Part shown: in pieces, positions 62,786 to 64,000 of the stretch
Numbering within the stretch: position 1 is the first letter of the stretch
Layout: every line of letters begins with the position of its first letter
The notes under the pieces: generated by a model
What the model was told of the DNA's origin: nothing
Databases searched by the model: none
Seen by the model: the letters and a program-made list of their open reading frames with translations, nothing else
Origin: Fragum whitleyi
Lineage: Eukaryota > Mollusca > Bivalvia > Cardiida > Cardiidae
Length of the DNA stretch: 64,000 bases
NCBI GenBank assembly: GCA_948146395.1
Contig: OX411556.1
Location: 32,951,056 to 33,015,055 of the forward strand
Reading direction: 5' to 3'
Translations under genes and position numbers: made by a program

Positions 62786-64000
62786 GTAGTTTTTATTGGG
62801 CCAAGAGGACCTGTTATTAAAATGGAGGACCTGTAAGATTTAGGGCTTATAGTTCCTTCAGACTGATATCAGAATGTAGATAGTGTCAAACTCTGTATAT
62901 TTCCTCAATCCTAATGATGTAGGGTACATGAAGGTAACCAAGAACAAACTTATGATCCTGCCTAAAGACCCTGACTGGCTTGTACAATTGCAGCACTTTC
63001 CAATTTGTCCCTTTTTATGAGACTAGTTTTATTGAAGGTAAAAATACTATTCATATAACAATTCATCAATATAATATATACAAAACAAGGTCCAAATACA
63101 GTTTTATTTGGGAATATTGTTCAAATAAATTTTAATTTCTCTTTTATTGAGGTCCTTCCCATGTACAAATAATAAGGTATACATTTGTAAATATTTATTT
63201 TCAAAGACAAAAAAGCACAAGACAGTAAGAAGTCCAATTTGTTGAATATTAAAGGAATTTTTTTTTTTTTGTATTTCTCGTTTGAGGATCCAGGGCTCCT
63301 ATCAAGTGGGTTCCAAGTCCAACGAGAATTAGAGTAATTAATCCCACAGCATCCCTAGAGATACCATGGGAACAATGGCTCAAATTCTGTATATCAGATA
63401 TGTTTTATTTGTAGAATTTCAAGTTTATGTGATTCGAAAACTACAATAAGAAGGGGTATTTTTCTTGTGTCCCAAAGCATTATGACTGAATTTGTCTACT
63501 ACAATGAATTAATTTGGATAAAGAGGGGGTTCATCGAACCCCCTGAACCTCCTCTGGATCTGCCACCTTTTCTATATTTTGGAGATCCCTTTTGTGAACT
63601 AATTTTCTCTTTAATTGATGAGATTTTCTTGAAACCTTAATTGTCAATGAAGTCAAAGACATTTTTCTTTACAAACTTTCCAAAACTTTTCAATTATAAA
63701 ATATGAAATAAATCAATTTTTAACAATAAACCCTTATCCCTCTTTCCAATTACCAAGATCTTGAAAATTCAAAATTTCATGAGGCAATCCAATGTTCATT
63801 TCAAACACCTCTTTCTTTGCCAACAAACTTTATGGAAGCTATTTGTCAAGCTTCATTTTAGCTCTCTCTCTCTCCAAGAAAAGTACAAACTGTTGAAACT
63901 TAAGGATAGTAAAAATACTATTCTAAGAGCAAAACACCAGTTTTAGGTCTGAATAGTATGAATGGGAATGAGTAATGGAAACCCAATGTTGTGAATACTC
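62786..64000. other. Window end, no gene seen
   Basis: AT-rich with short ORFs only. No splice-compatible coding segment, repeat partner or RNA gene recognised. Confidence 0.5.

Overview
The window is a piece of a eukaryotic, almost certainly molluscan and probably bivalve, nuclear genome. It is AT-rich and intron-rich, and it is dense in the 'TTTTAGCTCACCTGAGC', 'TATGCCCCC' and '(GTCC)n' interspersed repeats that I associate with bivalve genomes. The species cannot be fixed from this sequence.

Only one cellular protein-coding gene is visible, on the + strand. It is the 3' part of a dynein heavy chain: 12 exons between bases 1 and 53184 that join in frame into the last 880 residues (end of the AAA5/AAA6 linker, AAA6 and the C-terminal domain). 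All 11 introns are GT-AG. Eleven exons lie in the first 14 kb. The last exon lies across a 38,816-base intron (14018-52833). The chain lacks several motifs of motor-competent dyneins and fits best with the divergent DNHD1 group (dynein heavy chain domain-containing protein 1, a sperm-flagellum protein in mammals). The paralogue assignment is an inference.

The rest is an archive of mobile elements and tandem repeats. (1) Helentron-like non-autonomous elements (HINE type): subterminal inverted repeats, a GTCC-type microsatellite, arrays of 125-180-base units, and a 3' hairpin followed by CTCTTGT; some are nested in one another. (2) Several TTAA-flanked, piggyBac-like MITE families, including one family with about nine copies and a 659-base element present twice at about 99.5% identity. 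(3) Palindromic hairpins of 60-160 bases in several families. (4) tRNA-derived SINEs, one with a perfect 15-base target duplication. (5) A 5'-truncated LINE with a reverse-transcriptase C-terminal zinc-knuckle ORF on the minus strand, itself interrupted by a TTAA element. (6) Non-autonomous TIR elements, including a 915-base one at 44100-45014.

The repeats touch the gene in several places. Three decayed tandem copies of the first exon's 3' half with its donor follow that exon. A minisatellite starts about 18 bases after one donor. A palindromic element supplies most of the polypyrimidine tract of another exon. Inverted copies of one repeat sit just inside both ends of the 38.8-kb intron. From 53.2 kb to the end I see the 3' UTR, repeats and no further gene. 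No bacterial features, CRISPR arrays or viral genes were seen.
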